A stretch of DNA of 64,000 nt from Acidimicrobiales bacterium (GTDB lineage: Bacteria > Actinomycetota > Acidimicrobiia > Acidimicrobiales > Iamiaceae). Both the position numbers and the translations under genes were made by a program. The notes below the pieces were generated by a model. The model was not told the DNA's origin and did no database searches. It saw nothing but the letters and a program-made list of their open reading frames with translations. The stretch is from assembly GCA_030448105.1 (NCBI GenBank), contig JAUJNP010000005.1:1-64000 (forward strand), given 5' to 3'. This document shows, one piece after another, positions 47,539-56,016 of the stretch. Each line of letters begins with the position of its first letter. The stretch's first letter is position 1.

Positions 47539-48402
47539 TCACCGCCGGAGGCGGCCGACCAGCTCGCCCAACGCTTCGGCGTGGTGGCGCAGCGGCGGCA
47601 GGCCGGCCAATCGTAGTGCGGCGCCGTCCAGCACCGAGCTCCGGGGCCGGGGGGCGGGCCGGGGCGGGTCGAGCTGGTCGGTGGCGATGGGACGGGCCCG
47701 GTCGGGGTCGTGGCCGGCCAGCTCCAGCACCTCCCGGGCCAGGCCGCACCAGGTGGTGGGGCCGCCGTTGGTGACGTGGAACGTGCCGGTGCGCTCCTCC
47801 CCCACCAGGCGAACCAGCATCCCGGCCAGGTCGGCGGCCATGGTGGGGCACCCTCGCTGGTCGTCCACGAAGGCCAGGTCGCGGTCCGGGTCGGACGCCA
47901 GGGCGAGGACGGTCTTGACGAAGTTGCGCCCGTGCTCGCCGCACACCCAGGACGTGCGCACGAGGAGATCCTCCGGCCGCAGGCGGCGCTCGCCCTCCTC
48001 CTTCGACCTTCCGTAGACCGAGAGCGGGTTGGTGGGGTCGGTCTCGGTGTACGGCCGGTCGCTGGTGCCGTCGAACACGTAGTCGGTGGACAGGTGGCAC
48101 AGCCGGGACCCGACGCGGTCGCACACCTCCGAGAGGTGGCCGACGGCGGTGGCGTTCACGAGGAGGGCGGTGCCCGGATCGGCCTCGGCGGCGTCGACCG
48201 CGTTGTATGCAGCGGCGTTGACCACCACGGCGGGGCGGAGGGCGTCGAGAGCGTCGACGACGGCGACCCGGTCGGTGATGTCGAGGCGGGCGCGGGGCAG
48301 CGGCTCCACCTCCCAGCCCGCCTCGGCGAAGGCGGTGACCGCGTCGTGACCGACCTGGCCGGCGGCTCCGGTGATGGCCACGCGACGATGGGTCGCGGTC
48401 AC
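47539..48402 (-). CDS. rmlD: dTDP-4-dehydrorhamnose reductase
   Basis: A 287-aa SDR that makes dTDP-L-rhamnose in the last step of the pathway. Motifs: RVAITGAAGQVGHDAVTAFA, NAAAYNAVDAAEADP, LSTDYVFDGTSDRPYTETD, the dyad in SVYGRSKEEGE and FVDDQRGCPTMAADLAG. GTG at 48402 overlaps the rmlB stop. Twenty bases separate it from ugd. Confidence 0.93.
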   Translation of the reverse strand: MTATHRRVAITGAAGQVGHDAVTAFAEAGWEVEPLPRARLDITDRVAVVDALDALRPAVVVNAAAYNAVDAAEADPGTALLVNATAVGHLSEVCDRVGSRLCHLSTDYVFDGTSDRPYTETDPTNPLSVYGRSKEEGERRLRPEDLLVRTSWVCGEHGRNFVKTVLALASDPDRDLAFVDDQRGCPTMAADLAGMLVRLVGEERTGTFHVTNGGPTTWCGLAREVLELAGHDPDRARPIATDQLDPPRPAPRPRSSVLDGAALRLAGLPPLRHHAEALGELVGRLRR

Positions 48403-49427
48403 TCTGCGTGTTCCCAGACCGACAGTTCCACGACCGGCGAACGCCCGATGAGGGGCTCCCACCAGTCCCGGTGCTCGGCGTACCAGCCAACGGTGGCAGC
48501 CAGCCCCTCGTCGAAGTCGATGGTGGGCGCCCACCCCAGCTCGTCACGGGTGAGGCTCGAGTCGAGCAGGTAGCGGCGGTCGTGGCCGGGGCGGTCGGGC
48601 ACGATCTGTTTGAGGCTGGCCGGCTTGCCCAGGGCGGCCAGCACGGCGTCGGCGATCTCCTCCACCGTTCGCTCCACGCCCGTGCCCACCAGGTAGGTGC
48701 GGCCCAGCTCCCCCCGGTCGAGCACGGCGTCGATCGCCCGGCAGTGGTCCAGCACGTGGATCCACTCCCGGCGGTGCTGAGTGGACGCGTAGAGCGGGAG
48801 CGGGCGGTCCCGGAGGGCGTTGGTGGTGAAGAGGGGGATCACCTTCTCGGGGAACTGGTAGGGGCCGTAGTTGTTGGCGGAGTTGGTGATGGTGACGGGC
48901 AGGCCGTAGGTCTCCCCGTAGGCCCGCACGGCGTGGTCGGCGCCCGCCTTCGACGCGTTGTACGGGGTGCGCGGTCGGTAGGGGCTGTGCTCCCCGAAGA
49001 CGGTGCCGTCGGCCACCGGGTCGCCCTCCAGCGGCAGGTCGCCGTACACCTCGCAGGTGGAGATGTGGTGGAAGCGGGCCACCTTCGCCTGGCGGGCCGC
49101 CTCCAGCAGGGCCGCGGTGCCGACCACGTTGGTGCGGAAGAACCGCCACGGCTGGAGCACGGCGAAGCTGTTGTGGGACTCGGCCGCGAAGTTGACCACC
49201 ACGTCCACGGCGTGCTCGGTGAGCACCGCCTCCATGCGGGCGGCGTGGGCGATGTCCTCCCGCAGGAAGGTGATGCGGTCCTCCACGTCGGCCAGGCTCT
49301 TGCGGTGGCCGGCATAGGTCAGCAGGTCAAGGGCCACGATCCGGTCGTGGGGATGGGTGCCGAGGTGGTGGCGCACGTAGTTGGAGCCGATGAACCCGGC
49401 CGCTCCGGTGACGAGCAGGGTGGCCAC
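48399..49427 (-). CDS. rmlB: dTDP-glucose 4,6-dehydratase-like, altered catalytic motif
   Basis: A 342-aa extended SDR in an rmlDBCA operon. Family features: LLVTGAAGFIGSNYVRHHLG, TYAGHRKSLADVEDR, PYNASKAGADHAVRAYGETY, ANNYGPYQFPEKVIPLFTTN and QHRREWIHVLDHC. The catalytic triad region, normally T-D-E, reads T124-C125-E126 (HISTCEVYGDLP), and the AAESHVDRS region reads AAESHNSFAV. Position in the operon strongly suggests dTDP-glucose dehydration, but the missing Asp makes activity uncertain. GTG at 49427. Confidence 0.85.
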   Translation of the reverse strand: MATLLVTGAAGFIGSNYVRHHLGTHPHDRIVALDLLTYAGHRKSLADVEDRITFLREDIAHAARMEAVLTEHAVDVVVNFAAESHNSFAVLQPWRFFRTNVVGTAALLEAARQAKVARFHHISTCEVYGDLPLEGDPVADGTVFGEHSPYRPRTPYNASKAGADHAVRAYGETYGLPVTITNSANNYGPYQFPEKVIPLFTTNALRDRPLPLYASTQHRREWIHVLDHCRAIDAVLDRGELGRTYLVGTGVERTVEEIADAVLAALGKPASLKQIVPDRPGHDRRYLLDSSLTRDELGWAPTIDFDEGLAATVGWYAEHRDWWEPLIGRSPVVELSVWEHAE

Positions 49428-49429
49428 GC

Positions 49430-49999
49430 TCAGGCTCGCAGGCGGGCGTGGGGACGACGGTCGGGCACGAGGGCGGAGCGGGCCGGGTTGGTGCGGTCGC
49501 GATCGGACACCAGCGGGTCGGCGACGCCCCAGTCGGCGGCCACCTCTGGGTCGTCCCACGCCACCCCGAGCTCGTCGGCGGGGTTGTAGTAGCCGTCCAC
49601 GAGGTAGGTGATGGTCATGGTGGTCAGGGCGGCGAAGCCATGGGCCACGCCGGGGGGGATGTAGACGCCGCGGTGGTCGTGGGGGCCGCCATCGGGGTCG
49701 CCGCCCAGGTCGAAGGCCACGGTGGCCCCGTCGGTGGGCGACCCGGCTCGGAGGTCGTGGAGCACCACCCGGGCCCGGCCAGCGGGGACGTACCAGTAGT
49801 CGGCCTGGTGGAGGTGGTAGTGGAGGCCGACGACGCACCCGGAGCTGCGGTCGGCCCGGTTGGCCTGCACCATCTCCCGGCCGTGAGGGAACCACGACCG
49901 GCGGTAGGTCTCGACGAAGGAGCCCCGCCCGTCGCCGTGCACGTCGGGGGTGACCACCAGCACGCCGTCGATGGCGTCGGAAGCGGCGATGGTGGGCAC
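49430..49999 (-). CDS. rmlC: dTDP-4-dehydrorhamnose 3,5-epimerase
   Basis: A 189-aa cupin-fold epimerase. Conserved motifs: DGRGSFVETYRRSWFP, the active-site His in GLHYHLHQADYWYVPAG, HDLRAGSPTDGA, VYIPPGVAHGFAAL and YYNPADELGVAWDDPEVAAD. The stretch QADYWYVPAG differs from the common Q-x-K-L-V pattern. GTG start at 49999. Sits between rmlA and rmlB on one transcript. Confidence 0.88.
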   Translation of the reverse strand: MPTIAASDAIDGVLVVTPDVHGDGRGSFVETYRRSWFPHGREMVQANRADRSSGCVVGLHYHLHQADYWYVPAGRARVVLHDLRAGSPTDGATVAFDLGGDPDGGPHDHRGVYIPPGVAHGFAALTTMTITYLVDGYYNPADELGVAWDDPEVAADWGVADPLVSDRDRTNPARSALVPDRRPHARLRA

Positions 50000-50003
50000 G
50001 GCG

Positions 50004-51116
50004 CTACTGGTCGAGGTCGACCTGGGAGTGGTCGCCGAGCATCAGGCGGTTGGCATGGGGGCGACGGGCGGAGCGGGAGACGACCACGTCGCGTCCGATC
50101 AGCGAGTCGGCGATCCGGGGGATGTTCTCGATGCGGCTGCCGGCCAGGACGATGGAGTGCTCTAGTTCGGAGTCGACGATCTCGCAGTCCCGGTCCACCG
50201 AGGTGAACGGCCCGATGTAGCTGCCGATGATGCGGGTGCGGGGGCCGATGACGGCCGGGCCACGGACCGTCGACGCCACGATCTCGGCGTCCTCGCAGAC
50301 CACCACCCGGCCATCGAGCTGGGAGGCCTCGTCGACCTTGGCCCCCTCGTTGGCCGGGTCGAGCACCTCCAGCAGCAACCGGTTGGCCTCGAGCAGCGGG
50401 GTGAGCTTGCCCGTGTCGATCCACCACCCCTGGAGCACCTCGTGGTGCACGGGGTGCCCTCGGTCGATGAGCCACTGGAGAGCGTCGGTGATCTCCAGCT
50501 CGCCCCGCTCGGACGGAGCGATGGCCCGCACCGCCTCGTGCACCCGGGGGTCGAACAGGTAGACGCCGACCAGGGCCAGGTCCGAGGGAGGGTCGGTCGG
50601 CTTCTCCACCAACCCGGTCAGGGACCCGTCTGGGCCGAAGCGGGCCACGCCGAAGCGCTGGGGGTCGGGCACCCGGGCCAGCAGGATCCGCGCCGCCGGC
50701 GGCTCGGCCGACTCGCCCAGGCGGGGCGCCCGCCGGTCGGCGCGCTCGGCCCGGAAGCGGTCGACGAAGCCGACCAGACCGTCGCGGAGCAGGTTGTCGC
50801 CGAGGTACATGACGAAGTCGTCGTCGCCCAGGAAGTCCCGGGCGACGAGCACGGCGTGGGCCAGCCCCAGGGGGGCGGCCTGGGGCAGGTAGGTGACCGC
50901 CATCCCCCACCGGGAACCGTCGCCGACCGCCGCCTCGATCTCGGCGGCGGTATCACCCACCACCATGCCCACCTCCGTGATGCCGGCGGCGGCGAGGTGC
51001 TCGAGGCCGTGGAAAAGGATCGGCTTGTTGGCCACCGGAACGAGCTGCTTGGCCCCGGTGTGGGTGATGGGCCGCAACCGGCTCCCGGACCCCCCCGCCA
51101 GGATCAGTCCCTTCAC
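50004..51116 (-). CDS. rmlA: Glucose-1-phosphate thymidylyltransferase
   Basis: A 370-aa enzyme. Nucleotidyltransferase signature GSGSRLRPITHTGAKQLVPV, then VMYLGDNLLRDG, GLVEKPTDPPSDLALVGVYL and GWWIDTGKLTPLLEANRLLL. The C-terminal hexapeptide-repeat region (VIGPRTRIIGSYIGPFTSVD) identifies the long RmlA type common in actinobacteria and antibiotic clusters. GTG at 51116 gives the conserved N-terminus (VKGLILAGG). First gene of rmlABCD here. Confidence 0.92.
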   Translation of the reverse strand: MKGLILAGGSGSRLRPITHTGAKQLVPVANKPILFHGLEHLAAAGITEVGMVVGDTAAEIEAAVGDGSRWGMAVTYLPQAAPLGLAHAVLVARDFLGDDDFVMYLGDNLLRDGLVGFVDRFRAERADRRAPRLGESAEPPAARILLARVPDPQRFGVARFGPDGSLTGLVEKPTDPPSDLALVGVYLFDPRVHEAVRAIAPSERGELEITDALQWLIDRGHPVHHEVLQGWWIDTGKLTPLLEANRLLLEVLDPANEGAKVDEASQLDGRVVVCEDAEIVASTVRGPAVIGPRTRIIGSYIGPFTSVDRDCEIVDSELEHSIVLAGSRIENIPRIADSLIGRDVVVSRSARRPHANRLMLGDHSQVDLDQ

Positions 51117-51171
51117 GCCGCCTCCACGCCTCGATGCTGCCACACCGGTCGCACAGGGCCGGGGGCCGGAC

Positions 51172-52662
51172 CTACCCGCAGCTCTGGCCCGGGGGCGCTG
51201 GACCGGGCACATCGCCGACGATGCTCGTGGAGGTCGTGCTGCTGGTGGAGCTGGCCGCGCTGGTGGAGCCGGCTTCGCTCGAGGGGGTGGTGGGGGCGGT
51301 CGGCGGGCCGGGGATCTCGGCGTCGGGTCTCGGCGCGCGACGGGTTCCCTTCCAGTCCGCCGCCGTCACCAGCACCACGTCGGCGGCGGTGACGTCGGCG
51401 CGCTCCTCGAGCACCACTGGTCCCGCCACGTAGCGGGCCACCGTGCGGGCCTGGTCGAGCTTGCCCGGCGAGAAGCGCACGGTGGTGCGGACCCCGTCGA
51501 AGCCCTCGGCGTCGCTGGGAGGACCGGTGTGGAACCCGAGGGCACTGAGGGCGCTGCTCACCTCTCGGGCCTGCCCTTGGGTGCGGGACCCGTTCAACAC
51601 CTGCACCCGCACCGACGACGGTGCCGGGGGGGCGGCGCCGCCCGCCTGGGGCTCGCCCCGGAAGAGGGCAAGGATCGGCTCGGCCTTCTCGGCCTCGAGC
51701 TCCAGCACCTGGGCCCCGCCCTTCACCGCCTCGGTCACCGGTAGCGAGTAGGTGAGCAGGTTGTCGGGGTTGAAGGTGCGGAAGCGCTGGCCGAGGGCGA
51801 CGATGTCGTCGATGCGCAGATCGGGGTCGACCTTCACCGAGCGCACCCCCAGGCCCACGAGCTGGCGCAACGTGTTGGGGTTCCGCACCCCCTTGGCGAT
51901 GGCCCTCTGGAGGGCGGTCTGGATGAAGTACTGCTGGCGGCTGATACGGCCGAGGTCGCCGGACGGGTCGGGCTCCCATTCGCCGTCCCGCTGGACCTGG
52001 TAGTCCGAGCGGGCGCGGACGAAGGCCAGGGCCTGGGTGGCATCGAGGGTGACGCACCCGGCGCGGGGCACCGAGAGCCGCGAGTGGCGGGACCGCACCG
52101 GTTCGGGGAAGTACATGGGCACGCCGTCGATCGCCTCCACCAGGTCCTTGAACGAGGCGAAGTTGACCTGCACGTAGTGGTCGATGGGGATGCCGTAGTT
52201 GAGCTTGATGGTGTCGATGAGGCCCTTGGCGCCACCCACGTTGAAGGCCTCGTTGATGCGGCTCTTCGAGCGCTTGCCGGCGATGGGCACCCACAGGTCG
52301 CGGGGGAACGACAGGAGGCGGGCGGTGGTGTGCTGCGGATCGGTACGCAGCACCATGATCGTGTCGGTGCGCACACCGATGACGTCCTCCCGGCCGGCTT
52401 TCTCCGGATCGTCGGGCCCGAGGCCGGTGTCGTCGTCCGACCCGACCAGCAGGTAGTTCTGGGGCGAACCCGGGGGTAGATCCTCGCCGTCGCGCAGCGA
52501 CCCGCCGAGGCCGCCCACACGCACCACCTCACCCAACTTGGCGTTGGCGTAGGAGAGGGCCCCCGCGGTGGCGAGGGCCCCGAGGACGCAGCAGATGTTG
52601 AAGGCGATCAGCAGCCGCTGCCCCCAGGACCGCCCTCGACGAACCGCCCCCTCCGCTGCCAC
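51172..52662 (-). CDS. LytR-CpsA-Psr (LCP) family protein
   Basis: A 496-aa membrane-anchored protein. One TM helix near residues 17-38 (LLIAFNICCVLGALATAGAL). The LCP catalytic domain at about 70-290 carries RTDTIMVLRTD, LSFPRDLWVPI, RINEAFNVGGAKGLIDTI and GDLGRISRQQYFIQTAL. A LytR_C type domain follows at about 365-450 (VRVQVLNGSRTQGQAREVSS), then a Ser/Thr-rich tail. LCP enzymes attach lipid-linked glycans to peptidoglycan, which fits the glycan cluster upstream. GTG start at 52662. Confidence 0.91.
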   Translation of the reverse strand: MAAEGAVRRGRSWGQRLLIAFNICCVLGALATAGALSYANAKLGEVVRVGGLGGSLRDGEDLPPGSPQNYLLVGSDDDTGLGPDDPEKAGREDVIGVRTDTIMVLRTDPQHTTARLLSFPRDLWVPIAGKRSKSRINEAFNVGGAKGLIDTIKLNYGIPIDHYVQVNFASFKDLVEAIDGVPMYFPEPVRSRHSRLSVPRAGCVTLDATQALAFVRARSDYQVQRDGEWEPDPSGDLGRISRQQYFIQTALQRAIAKGVRNPNTLRQLVGLGVRSVKVDPDLRIDDIVALGQRFRTFNPDNLLTYSLPVTEAVKGGAQVLELEAEKAEPILALFRGEPQAGGAAPPAPSSVRVQVLNGSRTQGQAREVSSALSALGFHTGPPSDAEGFDGVRTTVRFSPGKLDQARTVARYVAGPVVLEERADVTAADVVLVTAADWKGTRRAPRPDAEIPGPPTAPTTPSSEAGSTSAASSTSSTTSTSIVGDVPGPAPPGQSCG

Positions 52663-52684
52663 GATCGAAACCTACCGTGCTCGT

Positions 52685-52808
52685 TGGCTTCTCCTCCGCT
52701 TCGCTCCTCCGAAGCGGGCTTCGCCCATCCGGCTCTCAGCGGTGGCGCTGCTTCGCCTAGCGGCTGCGCAGCGGTGCCAACTGGCTCCTCCTCCGCTTCG
52801 CTCCCCCG
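52685..52808. repeat. 27-base direct repeats and hairpins in an intergenic region
   Basis: Two near-identical 27-base copies (25 of 27 matching) at 52685-52711 and 52782-52808, core CTCCTCCGCTTCGCTCC. The first copy forms an 8-base hairpin, CCGCTTCG (52696-52703) with CGAAGCGG (52710-52717). Between the copies lies the palindrome GCTGCGCAGC (52763-52772). The region separates the acyl-CoA dehydrogenase 3' end from the LCP start, both on minus. Confidence 0.75.
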
Positions 52809-52815
52809 GAGCCGA

Positions 52816-53979
52816 TCAGACCGGCAGGCCGAGCTGGCGGCTGATGACCAGGCGCTGGACCTCGCTCGTGCCTTCGCCGATCTCGAGGATCTTCGAGTCC
52901 CGGTAGAAGCGGGACACCGGTGTCTCGTCCATGAAGCCGTACCCGCCGAAGATCTGGGTGGCCTCCCGGGTGGCGGTCACGGCGCCCTCGGTGGCGTAGA
53001 GCTTGGCCATGGCCGCCTCCTTCCTGAACGGCCGACCGGCGTCCTTCAAGAAGGCGGCCTTGTACACGAGGTTGCGGGCGGTCTCGGCCATCACCGCCAG
53101 GTCGGCGCACTTGAACGCCACCGCCTGGTAGCCGCCGATGGGCCGGCCGAAGGCGTGGCGCTCCTTGGCGTAGGCCACGGACTGCTCGAGGCAGGCCTCG
53201 ATGGTCCCGAGCGCGAGGGCGGCGATGGCCACCCGGCCGTCGTCGAGGATGGCGAGGAAGTTGGCGAAACCGCGGCCCCGCTGGCCGAGCAGGTGGTCGG
53301 CCGGCACCCGGCACCCGGCGAAGGTCAGGCCGTGGGTGTCCGAGGCGTGCCAGCCCATCTTGCGGTAGGGCGGCTGCACCTCGACGCCGGGCGTGCCCGC
53401 GGGCACGATGACGGTGCTGATCTCGGGAGCGGCGCCGGAGCCGGCGACGTCGGTGCGGGCGGTGATGGTGACCAGCGAGGTGATGGCCGTGCCCGAGTTG
53501 GTGATGAACGCCTTCTCACCGTCGATCACCCACTCACCGGCGACGTCGTCGAGCACGGCCCGGGTGCGGGTGCCGCCGGCGTCGCTGCCCGCCTCCGGTT
53601 CGGTGAGGCCGAACCCGCCCAGCGCACGGCCGGCGCACAGGTCGGGCAGCCAGCGCTGCTTCTGCTCCTCGGTGCCGTAGGTGAAGATGGGGTTGGCGCC
53701 CAGGCCCACGCCGGCCTCGAGGGTGATGGCCACCGACTGGTCGACTCGGGCGATCTCCTCGATGGCCAGGCACAGGGTGGTGAAGTCGCTGCCCCCGCCC
53801 CCGTACTCCTCGGGGAACGGCAGGCCGAACAAGCCGAGCTCACCCATGGCCCGCACGGTGTCGACCGGGAAGGTGTGGTCGCGGTCCCACGCCTCGGCGT
53901 GGGGCGCGATCTCGGCCCGGGCGAAGTCGGCCACGACCTTCCGGAACGACTCCTGCTCATCGGTGAGGTCGAAGTGCAC
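52816..53979 (-). CDS. Acyl-CoA dehydrogenase
   Basis: A 387-aa FAD enzyme that introduces the alpha-beta double bond in acyl-CoA. Motifs: FGLPFPEEYGGGGSDFTTLC, GFGLTEPEAGSDAGGTRTRA, WVIDGEKAFITNSGTA, and the C-terminal IFGGYGFMDETPVSRFYRDS. The catalytic Glu is in ILEIGEGTSEVQR. Length and the Glu position match short- or medium-chain members. GTG start at 53979, divergent from the chorismate enzyme by 38 bases. Unrelated to the glycan genes. Confidence 0.93.
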   Translation of the reverse strand: MHFDLTDEQESFRKVVADFARAEIAPHAEAWDRDHTFPVDTVRAMGELGLFGLPFPEEYGGGGSDFTTLCLAIEEIARVDQSVAITLEAGVGLGANPIFTYGTEEQKQRWLPDLCAGRALGGFGLTEPEAGSDAGGTRTRAVLDDVAGEWVIDGEKAFITNSGTAITSLVTITARTDVAGSGAAPEISTVIVPAGTPGVEVQPPYRKMGWHASDTHGLTFAGCRVPADHLLGQRGRGFANFLAILDDGRVAIAALALGTIEACLEQSVAYAKERHAFGRPIGGYQAVAFKCADLAVMAETARNLVYKAAFLKDAGRPFRKEAAMAKLYATEGAVTATREATQIFGGYGFMDETPVSRFYRDSKILEIGEGTSEVQRLVISRQLGLPV

Positions 53980-54017
53980 CCGGCCGATCGTAGGGCGGCA
54001 GGTGCGAGACTCCGGGG

Positions 54018-55055
54018 GTGCCTGCCCCGACCGTCGAGACCGCCCCGCTGGCGGTGGTGGGCGACCAGTTGCTCACCGATCTGGTCGACGTCACCGCTGA
54101 CGTGGGCGCCCTCGACGGGCCGGGCCGGTGGGCGGTGGTCCTCCCGTTCGACGGACCGGCGGTGTGCGCCCGGTTCGCCACCGTGCGACCGGCCCGACCG
54201 TGGCGCGGCCGCCCGTGGCCGGGCGTGCCGGCGACGTCGTGGCGGTCCAGCCTCGACCGCGATGGGTTCAGCGCCGGAGTCGAGCGGATCCGGGACGCCA
54301 TCGCCGCCGGCCACGTCTACCAGGTAAACCTCACCCGCCGGTTGTCCGCCGACTTGCCCCGGGACGCCGACGGGGTCGACGTGGCCGCCCTCGGCGCTGC
54401 GCTGGCGGAGGGCAACCCCGCCCCGTTCAGCGCGGTGGTCCGCCTCCCGGCCCACGGTGTCCATCTGGCCTCGGCGTCGCCTGAGCGGTTCCTCGCCCGT
54501 GATGGGGACCGGGTGTGGTCGTCACCGATCAAGGGCACCGCGCCCGACCAGGCCGGCCTCACCGCCAAGGACCGCGCCGAGAACGTGATGATCGTGGACC
54601 TGGTCCGCAACGACCTCGGGCGGGTGTGCGAGTGGGGCTCGGTGACGGTGCCGTCGCTGCTCGCCGTCGAGCACCACCCCGGGCTGGTGCACCTCGTCAG
54701 CACGGTGGAGGGCCGGCTGCGGACCGGATGCGGCTGGGCCGAGACCCTCGCCGCCACCTTCCCGCCCGGCTCGGTCACCGGCGCCCCGAAGATCGCCGCG
54801 CTCGACCACATCGCCCGCCTCGAGCCGTGCGAGCGGGGCGTGTACTGCGGTGCGGTGGGCTGGGTCGACGGCGAGCGGCGGCGGGGAGCGCTCAACGTGG
54901 CCATCCGCACGTTCTGGATCGACGGCGGGAGGATCCACTTCGGGACGGGCGGCGGGATCACGTGGGACTCGACGCCGGAGGGCGAGTGGGCAGAGACCGA
55001 GCTCAAGGCCCGCCGGCTGCTGCGGGTGGCGGGCGGCCAGGCGGTGCCGGCGTGA
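54018..55055 (+). CDS. pabB: Aminodeoxychorismate synthase component I-like
   Basis: A 345-aa chorismate-binding enzyme that makes 4-amino-4-deoxychorismate for folate. Motifs: GHVYQVNLTRRLSADLP, SPERFLAR, SSPIKGTAPDQAG, the AENVMIVDLVRNDLGRVCEW block, STVEGRL and PGSVTGAPKIAALDHIARLE, ending GGGITWDS. Shorter than typical PabB (about 450), with a reduced N-terminal region. No pabA is adjacent. Stop overlaps the next gene's GTG. Confidence 0.9.
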   Translation: MPAPTVETAPLAVVGDQLLTDLVDVTADVGALDGPGRWAVVLPFDGPAVCARFATVRPARPWRGRPWPGVPATSWRSSLDRDGFSAGVERIRDAIAAGHVYQVNLTRRLSADLPRDADGVDVAALGAALAEGNPAPFSAVVRLPAHGVHLASASPERFLARDGDRVWSSPIKGTAPDQAGLTAKDRAENVMIVDLVRNDLGRVCEWGSVTVPSLLAVEHHPGLVHLVSTVEGRLRTGCGWAETLAATFPPGSVTGAPKIAALDHIARLEPCERGVYCGAVGWVDGERRRGALNVAIRTFWIDGGRIHFGTGGGITWDSTPEGEWAETELKARRLLRVAGGQAVPA

Positions 55056-55948
55056 GCGAGCCCGAAGGGCGAGCGAACCATCAGCACGACGTGAGCGCAT
55101 CGGGGCCCACGATGGTGTGGGTCGATGGGTCGGTGGCCGACGCCGGCGACGCCCGGGTCGCCGCTCTCGACCACGGCATCACCGTCGGCGATGGCGTGTT
55201 CGAGACCCTCAAGGTGGTGGGGGGCACCCCGTTCGCCATGGGCCGCCACCTCGACCGGCTCCGACGCTCGGCCGCGGTGCTCGAGCTCCCCATCCCGATG
55301 AGTGACGACGACCTGCGTGCCGCCGCGGGAGCGGTGGTCGCCGCCGTCGCCGCCGCCGGCGCGGTGCCCGGCCGGCTGCGGATCACGCTCACCGGCGGGC
55401 CCGGACCGCTGGGCTCGAACCGCGACGCCGTCGAACCGACCGTCCTGTTGGCGGCGGGGCCGGCCACCCCCTGGCCCCCGACCGCGGCGGTGGTGCGGGT
55501 GCCGTGGGTGCGCAACGAGCGCAGCGCCGTCGCCGGCGCCAAGACGACCTCCTACGCCGAGAACGTCGTGGCCCTCTCCGCCGCCCACCGCCGGGGGGCC
55601 AGCGAGGCCATCTTCGCCAACACCGCCGGCGCGCTCTGCGAGGGCACGGGCACGAACGTGTTCGTGGTCCTCGACGGGCGGCTGCTGACCCCCGACCTCG
55701 TCACCGGGTGCCTGGCCGGCGTGACCCGTGGCCTGGTGCTGGAGCTCGTCGATGCCGAGGAGACCGACGCCCTCACCCCTCCGGACCTCGAGGCGGCCGA
55801 CGAGGTGTTCCTGACCTCGTCCACCCGCGACGTCCACCCGGTCTCTGCGGTCGATGGGCAGGCGATGCCAGCCCCGGTGCCCGGGCCCGTCACCGCGGCG
55901 ACCGCCGCCGCCTTCGCCGCCCTGCAGGAGCGCGACCTGGACCCTTGA
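55052..55948 (+). CDS. pabC: Class IV aminotransferase, probable aminodeoxychorismate lyase
   Basis: A 298-aa PLP enzyme. Motifs: DHGITVGDGVFETLKVVGG, the PLP-Lys region AGAKTTSYAENVVALSAAHR and EGTGTNVFVVLDGRLLTP, then EVFLTSSTRDVHPV. Coupling to pabB (GTGA overlap) favours aminodeoxychorismate lyase, giving p-aminobenzoate. D-amino acid or branched-chain aminotransferase activity is less likely. GTG at 55052 chosen for overlap; ATG at 55112 would trim 20 unusual residues. Confidence 0.88.
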   Translation: MSEPEGRANHQHDVSASGPTMVWVDGSVADAGDARVAALDHGITVGDGVFETLKVVGGTPFAMGRHLDRLRRSAAVLELPIPMSDDDLRAAAGAVVAAVAAAGAVPGRLRITLTGGPGPLGSNRDAVEPTVLLAAGPATPWPPTAAVVRVPWVRNERSAVAGAKTTSYAENVVALSAAHRRGASEAIFANTAGALCEGTGTNVFVVLDGRLLTPDLVTGCLAGVTRGLVLELVDAEETDALTPPDLEAADEVFLTSSTRDVHPVSAVDGQAMPAPVPGPVTAATAAAFAALQERDLDP

Positions 55949-56016
55949 GCCGGGCTCTGGCCCGCATGCCTGTCGCCATAACGTCAGCGATGCAAGCCAG
56001 AGGCGCCGGGGGCCCG

